A stretch of DNA of 64,000 nt, from positions 29,517-93,516 of the forward strand of contig JACGCK010000177.1 in assembly GCA_014925825.1 (NCBI GenBank), read 5' to 3'. The notes under the pieces are model-generated. The model saw only the letters and a program-made list of their open reading frames with translations, made no database searches and had not been told where the DNA came from. The translations under genes and the position numbers were made by a program. This stretch comes from Pholiota molesta. Taxonomy: Eukaryota; Basidiomycota; Agaricomycetes; Agaricales; Strophariaceae. Shown one piece after another: positions 1 to 12,775 of this stretch (the stretch's first letter is position 1; each line of letters opens with the position of its first letter).

Positions 1-2023
1 TGCACAGCCATCAGTTCGCACAGTTTCCTGATGGATCGATTATGTCCTGCTGAGCTTTCAGCTCACATATCGGCATGTTCGCATTGAATTTGATGTTCTC
101 AGAACATTGGGAGGTTCTTGGGAGGTTATCGGAAGTCGGGTCATCCTGAAAGCACCCGGCACCCAGAGCCCGTAGTCGTTATCATGCATGACCCTTAAAG
201 TCGTGTGTTGCTCGCTCCTGCTCACAATTTATATTGGCATGGAACGTTATCTTGCACACCAGGCTCTAATTTGCCTTTGAGAGAGATATCAAATACGTGT
301 GACTCGTGGGTTATTTACCAGAACCCATGAGACTCTGGACGGAGTGTACGTACAGTGAATCTCGATACAGTATCATCAGATAGATATCAGTCTAAATATC
401 GTGGAATTATCCCATATACTCGTTCATGCTTAGGCGTGGGCGAACGGCCGCGCGATTGGGTGATGTAGATTACTGTTCCGCTGGTTTTGCCCAGCTTGAG
501 GCATTCTCAACCTGAGGGTTATAGCAGTTATTTATATGACATCATTTCATGAGATATGTACGTTCAATGTATAGATCATACGAAGCAATTAGACTAACTC
601 GTCAGTCCTTCAGTCCTTCAGTCCTTCAACTTCAGCCCTTAAACTCCTAAATGTTGAGCTCGCAACTTGTTCACGAACCGAGTGAGAAAGCTTGGCAGAA
701 GCCGAGCGGCGCCTATACGGCAGGCGCGGGAAAAGGCCGGGCGGACTTTGAATTAGTATGTCAGGAGGCTTTTGCCAAGCACGCCTACATATGGTTACAC
801 AGGTACTCATTAACCAAAAACGGAACAAGTGATCACAAAGAAGACTACCGTCATCAATCGGCCCTTGGAATTCCTCGTCTTTGGGATTTCCATGTCAGCT
901 ACAAAAGGAGACGCCGCAAAAAAGAACACTAAAATTAATAGGAAACCCAGGTGAAACTGACTGTATTTCGACGTCTGGATCATTGATTTTCTCTTTCTAT
1001 TTGACAGCGCTTATCTGCCGTGGGATGAGCATGTGTCCAGGATTGAGGATGCCACACTGGCCTTCGCTCTTCGGCGGGTACAAGAGCAGTCCGACGGTCG
1101 GCATGGGCCTCTTTCTCATCATATCTCGGGATTTTAGGTGGATGCCCCTTTCTCATGATCATGGCAGTCAAATCTAGGGTTTGCGCGTCGGGCACACGAA
1201 CGAAAAGACAAGCTTCTGTGCATGCAGTTATATTTATTATTTCTGCGAACAATCACTCTGGTCTCTCGGCCTTCTGTAGTTCCATTTTAGATTTTTTAAT
1301 AGCAGGATCTCCGTGTTATCTTTATACTGCACTTTGCAGAAGCAATTACGTGCGTGTGCTGCGGGTATTTTGTAAATTTCCCTGCAAGATTGCCAGCTGG
1401 GACCCTCATGTGCAGGCAAGCTTTCGAGATCCGGTTCCAATCAGGTCTTACAACAGGATCATACAGCGAAAAGAGTCAGAAAGAAGGGTCTTTGGCTTAG
1501 TATGTTATTTGGGACATGTATTCCTTCTTTCTTCTGATTTATAGGACATGAGATTCCCGCGATGTTGTTTTCTCCGGGATTTTGCGACGAATGAATGCCT
1601 TCTGGTCGCTGAAATCCACACACCTGGCCGAGAGACCTGTAACGAGCCTCGGAAATGACCTGCAGAAGATCCAAAATGTGAGAAGTTGTTCTCAAGATAT
1701 TGAAACAGTGGGCTGAAATTTCCGAGAAATTCTGGCTGAGCCGCTGAGGTGCCCAGACATCGATCATTATTCAGACAGTGGCCGTTGACGCGCTGACGTG
1801 AAGCAGCCCGGAGAACGATATGTTACGCGCCACATGTCGCAAGTTTTGCACCCCAACTGCAACCTGTCTGATGCGATGATATTAATTATATGTATCGTAT
1901 GTTATGGCGCAGCTACCAGGTAACCGAACAGTTTCTGAACTCCAGTGCGTGCATAGCACGATGACTTCGGCATGATATAGTTACCTGCGGTGGCTGGGAT
2001 TTCATGACGACTCGAAGAAAGCG
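1..2023. other. Gene-poor stretch, no gene recognised
   Basis: No reading frame here resembles a known protein or splices into a coherent model. Several open frames of 60-130 codons occur on both strands, but they lack start context, splice logic and compositional bias. A short TCAGTCCT-type tandem triplication lies near 604-626. I see nothing else I can support. Confidence 0.6.
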
Positions 2024-2113
2024 TGCCCCATGGCTGAGTTGGTTACAGCGTCCGACTGTTACCGTGTGGTATGCGACATCGGAAGGTCGTGAGTTCGAAA
2101 CTCACTGGGGCAG
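2024..2113 (+). tRNA. tRNA-Asn (anticodon GTT) with a 16-nt intron
   Basis: A complete cloverleaf can be drawn. The 7-bp acceptor pairs TGCCCCA with TGGGGCA, the D stem pairs GCTG with CAGC, the anticodon stem pairs TCCGA with TCGGA, and the T arm is GTGAG-TTCGAAA-CTCAC. The anticodon loop reads C-T-GTT-A and is then interrupted at 2062-2077, directly after position 37, the canonical place for a nuclear tRNA intron. The body closely resembles fungal tRNA-Asn. A T-rich run follows the 3' end, as expected for RNA polymerase III termination. The last base (G, 2113) is taken as the discriminator. Confidence 0.92.
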
Positions 2114-3525
2114 TCATTTTTGCTCTCTAGACCTCGATGTCTGCGTAGGCGATATCGAGAGATCAAAACTGGAGACTTGGGCAAATTATTTTTCATCTCA
2201 ATTCTTTGCATTTTTTTTGGCAGACAGGTCCTCGAATTCGATCGAGCCTCGCGGACAGCTTGTAGATCTGGTGCAGTTTGGTAAGAAATGTACGTCTACC
2301 GTCGTATGTAGCCAATGCCTTGGAGATATCTTATGGGCCAAATTAATTGATACTTGCATGTCAAGATGATGAACAACCTTACGTGAGGCGGCGTTGACAC
2401 TGTGTCGAAATTGCGAGTTGGCAGCATGTTTTCAATGAAATTGAGCCCTGCCCATTTCATCCGTTAAGGCAATTTACTATAAGAGGGAGGTGTGTCACAA
2501 ATGAGGAGAGGAGAATATGCCGTATGTCGGTACCTTTTTGGAATTGGCTTGAACCCGTAACGCGACTCCCAAGGTCCCTTCGGGATGGGGGGTGATCGGA
2601 ACCACGGGAGATTCATCCAAATTTTGTAGAGCCATGCCTTCAGCCGTTGCCAGAGGGATTCTTTTGGGCGCTGTTGGGGACGCGGTGGTACTTCAGGAGG
2701 CACCAGCCGGACGCTCTTTGCAGTAGACATGAGTGTATTGTGGTTAGTGAAACAGCTCTTTCAGACCCTTGAGCCCCTTCCCTCTGACTTTGTTTCGTTC
2801 GATCCAGACTTCCGCACATGACGTAGTAGGGATCTGAGGTTACCTCGATCGATCCTGCAAAGTTGTGCATTCAAATTACCAGGCCACCATTGGGCCACCA
2901 TGAGCATGTAGGCGAGCAAGACCTGACAATAGCTGGAAGGGCTTACGGTCCATATATGAATTATGGTCTCAAGTACGTGGTATAATCAATGCATACTGTG
3001 GTCATAATTGTAGAGTAATTAGAACTTGTACCATCCTGAACAGATGCATACTTCAAGAATATTGGAGAATTTTCGTCAATACCACACAAGAGCGATGAGA
3101 AATGGCTAGTGAATAGGTTCGCTCTAGGTGGATAATAGTTTAACAAGGAAGTTAACTTCACAGAACTCTTGATTTCTGCAGGCAGGCAGACATTGACGCC
3201 GCACTGGAAGCGAATGAATATTCTTCCAAGATTGCCCGCTCTTTCATTTCTATAGCACAAGGTATTCCATATCCCCGTCTTCAAAGGCCAGTTGAGAGGT
3301 GGTATGCAACCACTGATGGCAGGCTTTACTTATTGCCTCATAAAGACTATTTGCACAATGGACGGCTGCAAGAAACCAATGGCACCTTGAGTAGTATAAA
3401 TGAACAGATGCGTGAAATATGTTTGAAACAAGTAGGAAAACAATACATAGCTCGATGTGCAATGATCGGACAGGATGGGGAGAGCAGGGTATAAAGCGGT
3501 AGTATATAAAATGATTATAAGGATT
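2114..3525. other. Intergenic, possible small gene only
   Basis: Between tRNA-Asn and SET1. One proline- and tryptophan-rich open frame on the minus strand is listed separately. The rest (2731-3525) is AT-rich with no supported gene; part must hold the 3' UTR of SET1. Confidence 0.5.
2464..2730 (-). CDS. Possible small proline-rich hypothetical protein (88 codons)
   Basis: An 88-codon frame starts MSTAKSVRLVPPEVPPRPQQ and continues with basic, tryptophan- and proline-rich sequence (for example WLYKIWMNLPWF, IPKGPWESRYG). The composition looks more protein-like than the neighbouring frames, and a GTACCG donor-like site after IPKR could mean that the real gene continues in another exon. No signal peptide, catalytic motif or known domain is visible. 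No function is proposed. It could equally be a chance frame. Confidence 0.3.
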   Translation of the reverse strand: MSTAKSVRLVPPEVPPRPQQRPKESLWQRLKAWLYKIWMNLPWFRSPPIPKGPWESRYGFKPIPKRYRHTAYSPLLICDTPPSYSKLP

Positions 3526-6500
3526 CTAGTTCAAAAATCCGCGACACTTGGTAGAGCCACAGAGACACGGGATTTTGTCCTGCTCGAAAGGGAAGTGGTA
3601 ATCTGTCCAGCAAAACTATAATTAGTACAAAGGATATGGACAGGAAAAATGAAGAGTAGCGCACCGTAGGTGATTTCGTCACCCAGCTCGATATCTTGCT
3701 TGGCATAGATGACGATCTTTTTCTCTCCGCTAATCGTAATGATTTTCGCCGTGCAGTTGGGATCGCAAGAGTGATTGATCAGACGGCTGGATGTGTGTGA
3801 TAAGAAAGATGGTGAGCAACAAGCCTAAACAGCTGGCAGAACACACGCACCCAAGATTGCCCTTCTTCGTGGCATCCACCACCAGGTCCTCGTCAATGCG
3901 GAACAGATAGCTACTACCAATGCCTTGGCGCTCATATGCCTTCTCCCGCTTGTCCGCGACCTGCGCCCGGATCACTTCACCGACATACTCAATTACCATC
4001 TCCCCACGCGAGATCTTCTCCATCGCATACAAGCCCCAGTCGTGGATCGGCGAGCGCGCAAAGCGTAGGTGCTTTTTCCGCGTCTGCAGTTGGTTGAACT
4101 TGAATGTCAGTTCGCTCGCCGCGGTCTCGCCCTTCGACAGCGCCACCGCCCGCTGCACCTGGTTGATTTCCTCTAGGCCCTGTGCACGGCGCCGTGCGTT
4201 CGCACGATTGGATCTCGACGACGTGACATGCTGCATCGGAGCTTCATCGATGATGGGGGGCGCCGCACCGGCGGTCGCAGCCCGCGCTTGGTACTGTGCG
4301 ACATAGGCGGCCTTTTCTGCATGTGTGATCTTGTAGTACCCTTCTGTTCTGGCGCTACAAGTGAGATGCTTGCGGAAAGTAGGTACGTCGGATGAGGAGG
4401 GGGGCGCTGACGGCTTCTCATCGTTGGGTATCTCGCCAGCGAGGGCGAGCTTGGCGAAGTAGAGGTCCTCGTCATCCTCGCAGAGGCCCAGTTCCACAGG
4501 ATCCGGAGGTGGCGAAGGCGCAGGCGGCGGAGGGGGTGTAGGAGCACGTCTCTTCCTCTTGGGTTGCGGGGAGGGCGAGCGAGACGGTGTCGCGGATGAT
4601 CCATCGATGGTCGAGGCTAGATGGAGCTTGGTGACTGCAAGTGATGCGAACCTCTCTGTATCCGTGAAGAGAATATCTTCGACCATCTCTGTGTGCTTCG
4701 CTGTGCCCTTCTTGCCTTTAGCCTTCTTCGCTTGTTTGCCCTTGCCACTGGCAATTTCGTGGATTTTGTGCTTCTTCTTGACAGGCTCGTCCTCTTCCTC
4801 GCGGTCTTCTGATACGGCGCGCTTGCGGGCTGCGATGTCGGCGTTGATAGCTGCGACTCGGGCAACGTCGGACTCGTCTTCATCTTCCGACTCGATATCC
4901 TCGTCGTCAATGACCCTCCGCTGAGTCTTCACTACCTCCATCTTGCGTTTCTTCTTCGGCCTCTCAACTTCTTCTTCCTCGTCCTCCTGCTCAAGCTCCA
5001 TCTCTGCCTCGACTTCAGCCTCTTCTTTCTCTTCCACATCCATCTCGTCCAATTCTTCTTTCTCCTGCTCCACAACCTCTTTCTTTTTCTTGAATGAAAG
5101 CCCCTTTAGCCCTTTCTTCTCCAGCGGACGCGCTTGTTCTTTTTGGATTGCACTAGCATTCGCGCCTTTACTGCGCTCCTCAACGACGAGCTTCTTCAAA
5201 TCCTGCCCAACCAAGCGGTCGGAAATGTCCTTGCCCAACAGGACGCGGAGCTCCCTGATAACTATCTCCTGCGCGGCGGCGACAAGCTCATCTGCGTCCC
5301 AGTGTGTCTTCTCAATCACCGGCTCGTAGACGGGCGGCGGATGCACAGTGAGAGTTACCGACTGGAATCCGAGCTGTTTTGAACCAAGTAGGGCAGTGGC
5401 GCGGTGGGCCACGCCGGCCTTCGGGAAGGTCACATAAAGGCCAGTGTGGTCGCGGAGGACCTGAAGAACACAAGGAGCACAAAGACACGTTGTGAGTATG
5501 CAGATCTGCACGACAAGGGGAGGGATTCTATGATCAGGATCCAGAAACTCACTTTATCAATGACAAAGCCATCAAAGAAAGCCTGCACGTCCTCATCCTT
5601 GACCGACGCTACGAGCTGCACCCCGCCTTGGACCTTCACATGATCGTTCCCATTCTCCGCGAGCAGCCTCACCACCTCCATGCGATCCTTCTCCTTCTCC
5701 GCAGCCGACCGATTCGCGCCACTCCCAGCGCCACCTGCTCCGCCCATATTCATGCTCTTCGTCCGTCCAATTCCACCGCCGGCAGTGGCAGGGGACGGCG
5801 ACCGCGAGATGTTCATCGGCGACGCCTGGTACGCGTTGTACTTGACCAGCGTCCGCCCGCGCGCTCCCATCACCCCGCCTGCAGTGGCGCTGCTCGTCTT
5901 CGCGGAGGCACGCCGATTACGTTCCCGTGCTTCCGCACGCGCCTTCTCCAGCGCATCAATGATTTTCGGCGGCGGCGGGTCTGGGTCCTGTGCTTTGGTC
6001 ACTTCTGAAGAGGGCTTTGGAGGGAGGCTGTTCGCCAGGTTTGTTGGCCCGCGCTGAGAGGGTGCAGTGGGTTTCGACTCCGCGGAGGATGGGTGCGGAT
6101 GCAAATGAGGGGCTTGGGTCGGGCCTTTCCGCGGCGCAGGGCTCTGTATCCCACTGTAAGGCGTCCCCGACGATGCATCCCGATCCCTACTCGCAGGTGT
6201 TGCGCCGATGCTTGCACCTGCACCGCTAGGGGTAGGCACTGCAGGCCCTCCGCGTCGTTTATCCTCCCTATCTCTCCTCTTCCGTTCCTCGATCTCCTTC
6301 AGCACCGCCTTCAATTTCAGGCCCTCTCCGTCAAATACAACCCTCCACTCTTCTTTCTCACCGCCTTTGGTTGTCTGCACACTAACGCTCAAGCCAGCTG
6401 TACGCATCAGCCCGCCCTGGCGCCCGTTCTCTTTTTCCAGACACCGCCGCGCCTCCTCGTGCGTGGGGAATTTGATGAAGAGCACGCCAAGTGCAGATCC

Positions 6501-8697
6501 ATTTTCCTTGTCGATCTGTGGCTCAAACGCGAGCAATGGGCCATATTCCGAGAAGTGACGGCGCAAGGTAGTGGTAGGTGTGAGAGGCGAGATGTTTGTG
6601 ATTAGCAACGAAGTTGGAGGTGCAGGACCGGTGGAGTTTTCGTCGTACTGTTTGATGAGACGAGGTCAGTACGCAGAATTAAAAATAGATAGTGAATGAA
6701 TAAGCTTCATGACATAAGCGCTTCTCCACCCTCGCTTCGTACCCCGCATCCTCGAAGATAAAAAAGGAACAACCCAACAAAAAAAAAAAGCTTGAAACTG
6801 ACCTGGAATTTGACAACAACCAGTTCACTCTTCCCACTCCTCAAAGTCATAGGCCTCTTCACACCCTTGTCCTTCCGTGGATCCCGAATGACTGGCGTAT
6901 CCTCCCGGAATCCACCATCCTCTTCATCCACGGTCTCGCCTTCCATCCGGTAAAGCATCTCCTTGCCTTTGCCCTTGCCTCTGATCCTGTCCTGCATCAC
7001 TACCGGCGTAGTCGCAGTATGTTTCCTGACATGCTCTATCAGCTGACGGTAGTACGATGGCGGTCGCGTGTTGGGGTAAGTCCCTGGTGGGAGGTACGGC
7101 GTGGATGATGATCCCAGCGCAGACACCGAGGCGGCAGCGGTTGCAGAGTCCGTAGCGGGATCATACAGCACCTTGAATGACCGATGCGGGGCATACTCGG
7201 ATTTCGGGGGCGGCCATGTTGGACGGGGTGGAAGAGCTGCCTGGGCAGGAGGAAATCGCGGGGAAGCGGGTCGTATGGGCGAGATGGGTCTTGTCTGGGC
7301 ATATGATGGCCGGTAACGCCTTGGAGATGGCTCGCGGGAATGAGGTCGAGAATTCCAAGAAAGTGGCGAAGAAGGTCGACGAGGTAGTGATAGATTCCTG
7401 GGCGGATTTGATGTAGACGTTGGCGGAGGTGGAGGCGGTTGAATGGTTGGTGAGGGTGATCCAAAAAATCGGGATAGAGGTGGAGAATGTGGTCTGTGGT
7501 CCAATGGAGGCGGAGGAGGTAGATGTTGCTCTGCTGCAGGTAGTGGTGGTGGCGGTGGAGGCGTTGGCGAAGATATTGAGGGTGGTAATGGAGGCGGCGA
7601 AGAAATTGGCGGTAAAGGCGGTGGTGGTGGAGGCGGCGGAGACGAAGATGGAGGTGGAGGCGGTGGCCGAGGATATGATTCCGCAGGAGGTGGCGGTGGA
7701 GGATGCAATTCAGAGGGTGGAGGAGGCGGAGGCGGCGAGGAGGGCGGCCGCACTCTGAGATCGGTGGATGGTGGCGGAGGCGGAGGTGATGGAGGTGGTT
7801 GAGTAGGTGGTGGCGGTGGTGATGGCGGTCGGGCAGATAATGGAGGTGGGGGTGGTTGAGTAAATGGAGGAGGTGGTGGTGGTTGGATAGATGGCGGTGG
7901 TGGTGGCGGTTGCGTCAATGGAGGTGGTGGTGGCGGCTCGGTAGGAGGAGGTGGTTCACTTGGCGGCGGCGGCGGCGGTTCTGGACGCCCAGGCACTACG
8001 CGATGTTGTATAGCTATGTGTACCGATGGTCGGTCCTGTTTAAGCTCTCCGTGTTGTTCCTTGGGCAGTGGTGGTGGAGGCGATGGCGGAGATATTGACG
8101 CCCTGTACGCATTTCCACTGCTCGAATTAAAGCCGTTGATGGCCCCATTTCCATTCGGTTCAGACAACGAACTTCCTTGTGAATAGGATGCTTGCCAGGA
8201 ACTTCCAGTCTATGTCAAAGAGCACCGAAAAAAAGAGAAAAAAGAGCGATGAGCGCTAAATGAGTGATCTGACGTGTAACTGCATGAAAAAACATTCAAC
8301 ATACCCTTCCACTGGTGCCCTCGTCTCGTTTTTTGCCCTTGATAGAGATAGGATACCGATTGGTCTGCAGTCCTTGCGCATTTGGCCCGCTGGAGCTGGG
8401 AAGGTGAGAGTGCCCATTTACGAGTTGTTTTGGACCAGGCGGCGGTCTTGCATGGTTGTTCGCCTGCAAACTCCTCGGACCCGTCGGCGGTGTGGCACCG
8501 ATCCTACTTCCAGGATATGGAGTCGCCGCCGGCTGTGATGGTCGTGGAGGCTGGGGGACGCCGCCTGTTGGCTTGGGTGCCAAATTGGCATGATGGGCGC
8601 CCGCCAGCGACGACGACGACTGCAAACCAGAGCCTGATGAACTCGCATGGGTCCCCAGCAAGGCTCGGGGGCCTGTTGGGGGTGCCTTGCCCGACAT
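3526..8697 (-). CDS. SET1: Set1 histone H3-lysine-4 methyltransferase (COMPASS catalytic subunit)
   Basis: Six exons: 8305-8697, 6803-8209, 5553-6647, 3851-5460, 3665-3786, 3526-3602. All junctions are GT-AG and the phases close to 1567 codons plus stop. The protein methylates histone H3 lysine 4 in the nucleus within COMPASS. Domain order: a low-complexity N terminus ([14 protein letters not shown]) with a very long polyproline tract (about residues 140-350); an RRM-like domain (about 612-690, LLITNISP and LGVLFIKF); a second RRM/SPOC-like segment (about 935-1015); a charged Lys/Glu-rich linker; an N-SET region ([10 protein letters not shown]); the SET domain (about 1430-1549, with [11 protein letters not shown] and the ELGDEVTYDY tyrosine motif); and a post-SET cysteine cluster ([13 protein letters not shown]) at the extreme C terminus. 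All catalytic signatures are present. The start at 8697 was chosen because it opens the conserved-looking block; an in-frame ATG lies 132 bp upstream at 8829. It stands alone, with tRNA-Asn downstream. Confidence 0.96.
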
Positions 8698-8829
8698 TGG
8701 TCGCGGTACGATGGAAAGAGGTGATGAGCAGGCGCGCGTGGCACAGCGAGCTGCCAAACAACGCCACCAAACATCTCTCACCGGCACCACCACTACCAAT
8801 TCATCCAATCTGCCCCCCGACGGCCTCAA

Positions 8830-9502
8830 AATCCTTATAATCGGATTTATGAAGCTTATCTAGGTCGTATTATGCGAGCTCTGCACTGCGGAACTTTTTT
8901 ATGCTTTTTGACTATATGCGATGCCATTTAGGACCCCTGCAGCGGCCTCCTTGGTCCGACATTTTTGGTTGACTTCTCATGCATGTACAACGTGCACGTG
9001 GGACACCCTCTGCACACCATCTTGGCTCTGAGTCATCATTGCCGTCGATGTGTTTGTTCAGTGCTCAAAAGTCAGTACTTACCCTGGGATCTGACGGTAC
9101 GTTCTCAGCCATTCACACTCGGAGCACGACGGAACATTCATCTTCTTCGGTACGATGGAGCAGCAGCACTCATATAGGCTTCGATGTGAAAAGCCTATTT
9201 AATTCTCGGTGAGATATAGCAACGACCATTATCACGTCGACACATCGCTCATATGCATCGCTTTTCCTCGATAGACCTATGGTCAGATCACTACATCGAT
9301 GACGACCTCGGCCTCCCAAAAATGACCGAATACGAGCCAAAAGAAAATTGTGGTGGCCTCAGGATTACTGTGACGCGATCAATCACCAACTCTTGAGAAG
9401 GGAAGCTATGCTCCTCAAATATCAACGCTTCTCGTCCCTCATGGCTCTTGGATGGGAAGTAGCTTTACATCGACGAAAATGGAAACTTTTACATAGTAAG
9501 TG
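8830..9502. other. Intergenic region between SET1 and membrane paralogue 1
   Basis: Holds the SET1 upstream region and the 3' flank of the membrane-protein gene that ends at 9503. No gene, repeat or element recognised. Confidence 0.5.
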
Positions 9503-11057
9503 CTAGAAATGGGGAATAAATGATGTCCATTCGACGTTCTCGAATGCGGCAGCAGGCAATCCACGAAGGGAAAGGAGAGATATCGTAAGGAGTACAAGAC
9601 GACCAACGATGTAGAAAGGTAATCCGGCGATCATCAAGCTACGACAAATATGCCACCTCCAACTATTCGTTGGGAAAATATTCCACAGGCCCATGAATGC
9701 CGGCTGTATGGTTATGACCAACGCAGCCGCACGCCAGAGCAACATATCTCGATGCGAGGGAAAGTCCAGGAACCAGCTGGTGATCAAGTGCACGGATCCA
9801 AATAATACGCCGATTATCGACGTCGCGCCAAACACTTTGATGTCACTGGCCACTCCCGAATGGAACATGGGTACGCGGAGGGAGCCTTTCTTCACGATGT
9901 GCCTCCTGGCTCCGGTGACCGTCAGCAGGCCTAGTGGGCGGAGCAGAGCCTCGCCCAACCGAATAGGCATGGTGTAAAGAAGTCGATAGGGCGTGGAGCG
10001 ATTTTCCTGATAGTCTTCGTGTAGCTTCCTGTGTAGCCAGCCTCTCGGCTTGTCGACAGGGATTGGCTCTTCGCCGACCTCCGCAGTGACTTCTACTCTT
10101 CTTTTTCGATCGAGGTAAGCGGCTTTTGAGTCGAGATAATCCTTATCCCCTGTTTGACTTCTTGATATCTTGCTTTCCAGAAAAATGGGTCGCGCGACGT
10201 TTTGGGGTTTGTACCACCACAGTCCGTAGGTGATTGCGTTGAGCAGGGCAAATCCCAAGGTGACCACTTCCAGTTCGGTAAGAGGAAGGTCTTCTGCCCA
10301 TCGCACGATGCAATGAATGATGAACCAGGATGTTTGCAGTACGATGAAAGCTTTCGACACGGTGTCGCCCTTGCTCCGATCTTGGATGTCTTCTTCTGGT
10401 ATCGAGATCATGGCCGTGTCGATCTTGCCATTCTGAATGTTCTTCAGGATCCCGACCTCGTCCTCTGGGTCCTGAATCGAATATATCAGGGTTTGGACTG
10501 GACGTCCACCTTCGCAGAGCATAAAGCCTCCCATTTGCACAAAGAAGCCATGGGCCAGCGTCCATGGTCGCTCCTGTAAGATTATCTCCGATTCGTCGAA
10601 CATAGGCGACGAGCGTCCTTTGCGATCGTCCTGTGTGCTTGCATCTCCTCATATCAAATAATAAGCTGTCTGAGCCTTGGCCCCTACAGACCAACAAACT
10701 CACCTTTTTTATTCGCTTGTTGAAATTATTCATAATCTTCCTGGCAGCCAGATGTTGCCTCAGCGCCCAAGCAGTCACCGCCTCGGGAGCCATCAAGGCG
10801 TATATCATCGTCACGAACTGGCGCTTGAAGCAATCCCACCAGGAATCCCATGGAGAAGGAATATTGGGATGCACTGCAGACCAAGTACACGCAAAGATAG
10901 TCGCAAAGCAACTAATGATGATGTCGCTTATGTCGCGATGACCGAGTTTATTATCCATGTCCTGTGAATCTAGAGCCATCGACGCCTCTATTGGTGATGC
11001 CAGAGGCGAGCCTTGGAGGGTGCGAATAAACGCAATGAACAGTAGAATAACGAGCAT
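9503..11057 (-). CDS. Polytopic membrane protein, tandem family copy 1 (intact)
   Basis: Two exons, 10704-11057 and 9503-10630, give 493 codons plus stop. The N terminus (MLVILLFIAFIRTLQG) is a signal peptide or signal anchor. It is followed by the family hallmark ACTWSAVHPNIP, a block GFFVQMGGFMLCEGGRP, a block TELEVVTLGFALLN-ITYGLWW, several hydrophobic membrane segments and the closing motif EWTSFIPHF. The exon 2 acceptor at 10631-10633 was chosen because it keeps frame with exon 1. I recognise this as an uncharacterised family expanded in mushroom-forming fungi, but know no function or named domain for it. Four further copies or remnants lie on the same strand as far as 33.7 kb. A hAT-like element sits only 51 bp upstream of the ATG and probably separates the gene from its original promoter. 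Confidence 0.85.
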
Positions 11058-11099
11058 ATTTGGGGTTGGGGGAGGAGTAGGAGCAAACGAACAGGGTTT

Positions 11100-12736
11100 G
11101 GCCAGACAGGGCACAGGTATTTTGACGTGCCATGAGCGTGCAGAGCGTGGACGCGCGTGCGTGGTGCGTGCAACTCGAATCAGGGTGCGTGCATAGTTTA
11201 AGTTATCTGATATGCGTGCGCTGTGCGGACTTTCTGCCACGGTGTGTGCATGTAGGCGTGCACCAATCAGATAGGTTTGAGAACTTTGGCTTTAATATTT
11301 TATCATAGTTAGTCAAAATTACATAGCCAGTTATATTGAACATGTACACAGACTATGAATACTATAAAATGCTCGAGTATAGCTACGGTAGATTTCATTT
11401 ACCCATTTATCAGACCTTGTTTATGCTTAGGCTTTGGCTGTGGACAAGGTCTTAAGTCAACGGGCTGGGCATATTTCTGCGTGTACTAGGTCCAGACTAG
11501 GTCTCCCTTAGAGCAGTAAGATATGTATACAATTTCCTGTTTCAACTCTAGTTCATCATCACTTTCGATGCGGTCATAGTTGATCCAATGATCAGGAATT
11601 CATCATATAGATTCCATTCATTTGTGGTGATCGCCTTCATCTAAACCCCATTGACAATTTATAGCAATTCTGGCTCTTGAAGATCGCTTGAACATTTCCA
11701 TTCCAGACTCCAGTTGATACAGACAGTTGATCTGACGGTTGACGTCGATATCCATTAAGATGGATAATACACTAGATAGCTAAAGTGTCCAAGCTTCTGT
11801 AGTGTCATGAAACTTTATATTTCATCTTAACAATGACTCGCTCATCCCTGGAGCATGCAAGTCATGAGCACCTTTCCAGTATCACTTATCTCTACCATTG
11901 CGTGCGGTTGCGTGATATACATATCAATTTGCCTGCACACACTAGCTTGGTGCGTGCACTCAGGTCAGCAATGCATGCACAGTGCGTGTAATTGCAAATT
12001 GTCTGCAAGAGTTGCATGCATCTGCGTGCAGTACGTGCAGGTGCGTGCATCGTGCATAGATGCGTGCATAAGCGTGCAAGTGTGTGCAAGGTGTACCATA
12101 AAATCGAGATAATTATAAGCCTGTACAGCTGTAATACCTAAATCTCTGACAATGTGTAGTGTATTCCCTAGGTTTAGGCCCCTCGGCCAGCAGAACAAGT
12201 GTATAGGCGCTCGTCGCTGTCAAGGCGCCGTGTGGCTATGTCCGAGAACACGGGTGATGCCGAGTTCGGCTTCTTATGCGACTCGAACGCGATCATTGCA
12301 AACTCGAAGAGTGCGCGAAATCGGTATGGATACAGTTACGCACTCAATCATTGTGCAGATGCAAATAAAATGGGATGTACATATTCGATACATTGTCTTT
12401 AAAGAGCAGGAAGCTGTAGAATGGGAAATTCTAACGAAGATTGACCACACTTACATAACACCCACACTCGGCAAGCGGGCCATTCTCTATGTTCTTTATG
12501 CCCTTCAGACGCTGTAAGCTCTGACCTTTGTACTTATAAAATTGTACCTACTAATAAGGCTGTAAATAGTAGATAAGACAAGGGTGGGGTAGCACACATA
12601 TGGCGTGGCACCCTTACGTGCATGCGTGTGTATGAGCGAGCGTGCGTGCGAAGTGCGTGCAAAATGCATCCGGTGCGTGCACGCTTGCACGCACGATGCA
12701 CGTGTGGCACGGGGTTTTCTACCTGCCCGGCCAGAC
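11100..12736. mobile_element. Non-autonomous hAT-like DNA transposon, copy 1, with 8-bp target duplication
   Basis: The element spans 11108-12728 (1621 bp) and is flanked by the direct repeat GGCCAGAC at 11100-11107 and 12729-12736. The ends form imperfect inverted repeats: GGGCACAGGTATTTT on the left, and GGGCAGGTAGAAAA read inward from the right. Both ends are packed with GTGCGTGCA/GCGTGCA subterminal motifs (about 11125-11260, 11900-12090, 12610-12710). The 8-bp duplication and subterminal repeats fit the hAT superfamily. No transposase is present. The corresponding uninterrupted site (GCCCAGAC) survives upstream of the paralogous pseudogene at 14852-14859, proving insertion into the promoter of copy 1. 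A second copy lies at 15632-19504. Confidence 0.88.
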
Positions 12737-12775
12737 TCCGCGTCAAGGATATGATGCAGCGAAATTTAGTGGATC

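Noticed and set aside
4943..5329. Serine-rich plus-strand frame
   Set aside because: It is the antisense of the Glu/Lys-rich linker of Set1.
7101..8098. Long glycine- and tryptophan-rich plus-strand frames
   Set aside because: They are the antisense of the Set1 polyproline tract.
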